Assembly: GCA_021814085.1 (NCBI GenBank)
Contig: JAKAJA010000096.1
Span: forward strand, 1 to 6,932
Source: Acidobacteriota bacterium
Lineage (GTDB): Bacteria > Acidobacteriota > UBA4820 > DSQY01
Reading direction: 5' to 3'
Length of the DNA: 6,932 nucleotides
Positions within the stretch are counted from its first letter, which is position 1. Each line of letters opens with the position of its first letter. The notes under the pieces were generated by a model. It was not told the DNA's origin. It was given only the letters and a program-made list of their open reading frames with translations, and did no database searches. The position numbers and the translations under genes are program-made. Of this stretch, positions 6,175 through 6,932 are shown piece by piece.

Positions 6175-6230
6175 GGCTGGACGCGAGACGCTGGAAGCGA
6201 AATGCAAGATGCGAAACGCAAGACGCAAAA
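6152..6230. repeat. tandem heptanucleotide repeat tract (consensus GAYGCRA)
   Basis: Eleven units of seven bases run in strict phase from 6152 to 6228: GATGCGA, AACGCAA, GACGCAA, AAGGCTG, GACGCGA, GACGCTG, GAAGCGA, AATGCAA, GATGCGA, AACGCAA and GACGCAA, followed by AA. A weaker unit, GCGGCGA, precedes at 6145. The array starts a few bases after the stop codon of the PKD-domain gene and ends in the A-tract of the terminator. It is noncoding as far as I can judge; because seven is not a multiple of three, all frames read as a seven-residue low-complexity repeat. It resembles in kind the heptanucleotide STRR repeats known from filamentous cyanobacteria, with a different unit. Confidence 0.85.
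6207..6230. repeat. 24-bp direct repeat, copy 2
   Basis: Second copy of the repeat at 6151-6174. Its final AAAA (6227-6230) forms part of the left side of the terminator stem, so repeat and terminator share bases. Confidence 0.9.
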
Positions 6231-6258
6231 AGGGCGCGGCCGAAGCCGCGCCCTTTTT
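6227..6258. terminator. bidirectional intrinsic terminator between convergent genes
   Basis: A perfect 14-bp stem: AAAAAGGGCGCGGC (6227-6240) pairs with GCCGCGCCCTTTTT (6245-6258) around a CGAA tetraloop (6241-6244). The GC-rich core of nine pairs is flanked by five T on the right for rightward transcripts and by five A on the left, which give five U in leftward transcripts. It lies 88 bases after the PKD-domain gene and 23 bases after the leftward gene, so it can serve both. Confidence 0.93.
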
Positions 6259-6281
6259 CTGCATTCAACGTATGAGGGCGC

Positions 6282-6932
6282 TTAGGGTTCGGGGGTCCAA
6301 TCCGGGAGTCGTCCAGGCGTCCATGGCGCACCGGCCTTTTCGGCGGCCTCCTCGATGCGCCTCAGTTCGCCGGCGATGAGGCTCCTGAGCTTGGGCAGCT
6401 CCTCGGCGAAGAGGGCGCTGGCCAGGGCAAGCTGGTCCCTCTGTGTCTGGGTGGGCGCCGCCGTGGCGGACCACGATCCCCCCACGACCTGATCCACGCG
6501 GTCCACGATGGAGGGGGGAGTGTTTTCGTTGCGCTCCCTCATGACGCGGTCCCCGCGGAGGTCCACGAGGGCGGAATCGAGTTGCACCTGGAGGGTTCTG
6601 GCCTGGTCCATGAGCTTCGGGTCGGCCCCGGGTGCGTTGAAAAGGGATTTCTGGAGAAGCTTGGCGCGGGTCAGGGCGTCCTTGGTGGCATCGAGCGCGC
6701 CGAGGACCGCCCGCTGCAGGCGGGCCGTCTTCTGCTGGAAAGCCAGGAGGGCCTCCTGGTCGGGTGCCGAGAGGGTCTGGAGCCCGAGGGAGACGACCTT
6801 GAAGGGGATGGGGCCGGCCAGCTGCGTCGTCGTGCCGTCCACCCGCTGAGCCAGGCTCACCCGGTAGGACCCGGGCGCGGCCATGGGCCCGCGATCCGGT
6901 TCCCGCTCGTACTCCTGCTCCCGCTCGGGCTC
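6282..6932 (-). CDS. C-terminal part of a large BNR/sortilin-type propeller protein (5' end outside window)
   Basis: The frame stays open from the right edge to the TAA at 6284-6282, giving 216 residues. An internal ATG at 6884 should not be taken as the start, because the reading frame and the family pattern continue upstream of it. The fragment opens with a charged stretch (EPEREQEYEREPDRG) followed by GPMAAPGSYRVSL, the final beta-sandwich seen near the C-terminus of large secreted proteins annotated as glycosyl hydrolases with BNR/VPS10-sortilin-like propellers. A helical region follows, then GDRVMRERNENTPPSI (about 127-142), PTQTQRD (160-166) and GAPWTPGRLPDW (201-212), which I recognise from the C-termini of the same family. 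The propeller repeats themselves lie outside the window. Despite the common name, enzymatic activity is not established for these proteins. The gene is convergent with the PKD-domain gene and shares its terminator. Confidence 0.68.
   Translation of the reverse strand, partial: EPEREQEYEREPDRGPMAAPGSYRVSLAQRVDGTTTQLAGPIPFKVVSLGLQTLSAPDQEALLAFQQKTARLQRAVLGALDATKDALTRAKLLQKSLFNAPGADPKLMDQARTLQVQLDSALVDLRGDRVMRERNENTPPSIVDRVDQVVGGSWSATAAPTQTQRDQLALASALFAEELPKLRSLIAGELRRIEEAAEKAGAPWTPGRLPDWTPEP

Noticed and set aside
6152..6230. CRISPR array
   Set aside because: The units are seven bases long and tandem, with no unique spacers. The two 24-base copies are separated by further heptads, not by a spacer.
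3697..6264. 855-codon open frame on the minus strand, opposite the PKD-domain gene
   Set aside because: It is the antisense shadow of a GC-rich gene. The translation is low-complexity (Gly, Arg, Val and His rich), shows no domain, and overlaps the well-supported lipoprotein gene in another frame. The sense strand has a signal peptide and four PKD domains.
6122..6331. Short open frames across the heptad array on both strands
   Set aside because: A seven-base repeat without stops gives a seven-residue repeat in every frame. The frames cross the terminator hairpin and have no ribosome binding site.
6282..6884. Complete 200-residue gene starting at the ATG at 6884
   Set aside because: The frame is open to the window edge and the residues before this ATG continue the family pattern, so it is an internal methionine of a larger protein.

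Overview
This is a GC-rich bacterial window with one long leftward gene cluster, a divergent intergenic region, one large rightward gene for a secreted protein, and the 3' end of a convergent leftward gene. The organism looks Gram-negative: there is an LpxL/HtrB-type acyltransferase, a lipoprotein, and a secreted multi-PKD protein. The partial gene at the right edge resembles the C-terminus of large BNR/sortilin-type propeller proteins, which are frequent in Acidobacteriota, Gemmatimonadota and Bacteroidota. With the high GC I lean towards Acidobacteriota or a similar soil or sediment lineage, but no phylogenetic marker is present and this is a weak inference.

Layout. The minus-strand cluster, in order of transcription, is: a small OB-fold-like lipoprotein (4055-3720), phosphate acetyltransferase pta (3700-2678), a family-2 glycosyltransferase (2681-2010), an LpxL-like acyltransferase (2023-1136), a STAS-domain protein (1139-789), a YigZ/IMPACT-family protein (784-161) and the start of a CYTH-domain protein (176 to beyond position 1). 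The genes are almost gapless: two four-base stop/start overlaps, overlaps of 14 and 16 bases, and gaps of 4 and 19 bases. This is an operon-like unit with likely translational coupling. The glycosyltransferase and acyltransferase form a plausible membrane-lipid or envelope-glycolipid pair. The other genes are metabolic, regulatory or housekeeping, and a joint pathway is not evident.

The region 4056-4149 separates this cluster from the rightward gene. It holds two TATAAT boxes facing opposite ways, each inside one arm of an 8-bp inverted repeat, so both units probably start here. The rightward gene (4150-6138) encodes a secreted protein of 662 residues: signal peptide, a beta-rich N-terminal region I do not recognise, four PKD domains and a C-terminal IPT/TIG-like domain.

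Between the convergent genes (6139-6281) lies a tract of heptanucleotide repeats (consensus GAYGCRA, 11 units in strict phase, containing a 24-bp exact duplication exactly 8 units apart). It runs directly into a strong bidirectional intrinsic terminator. The final gene (6282 to the right edge, minus strand) is the C-terminal part of the propeller protein.

No tRNA, rRNA, CRISPR array, insertion sequence or phage gene was seen. The window is mostly ordinary chromosome. The best candidates for a second look are the heptad-repeat/terminator junction, the architecture of the PKD protein and the lipid-type gene pair inside the pta cluster.
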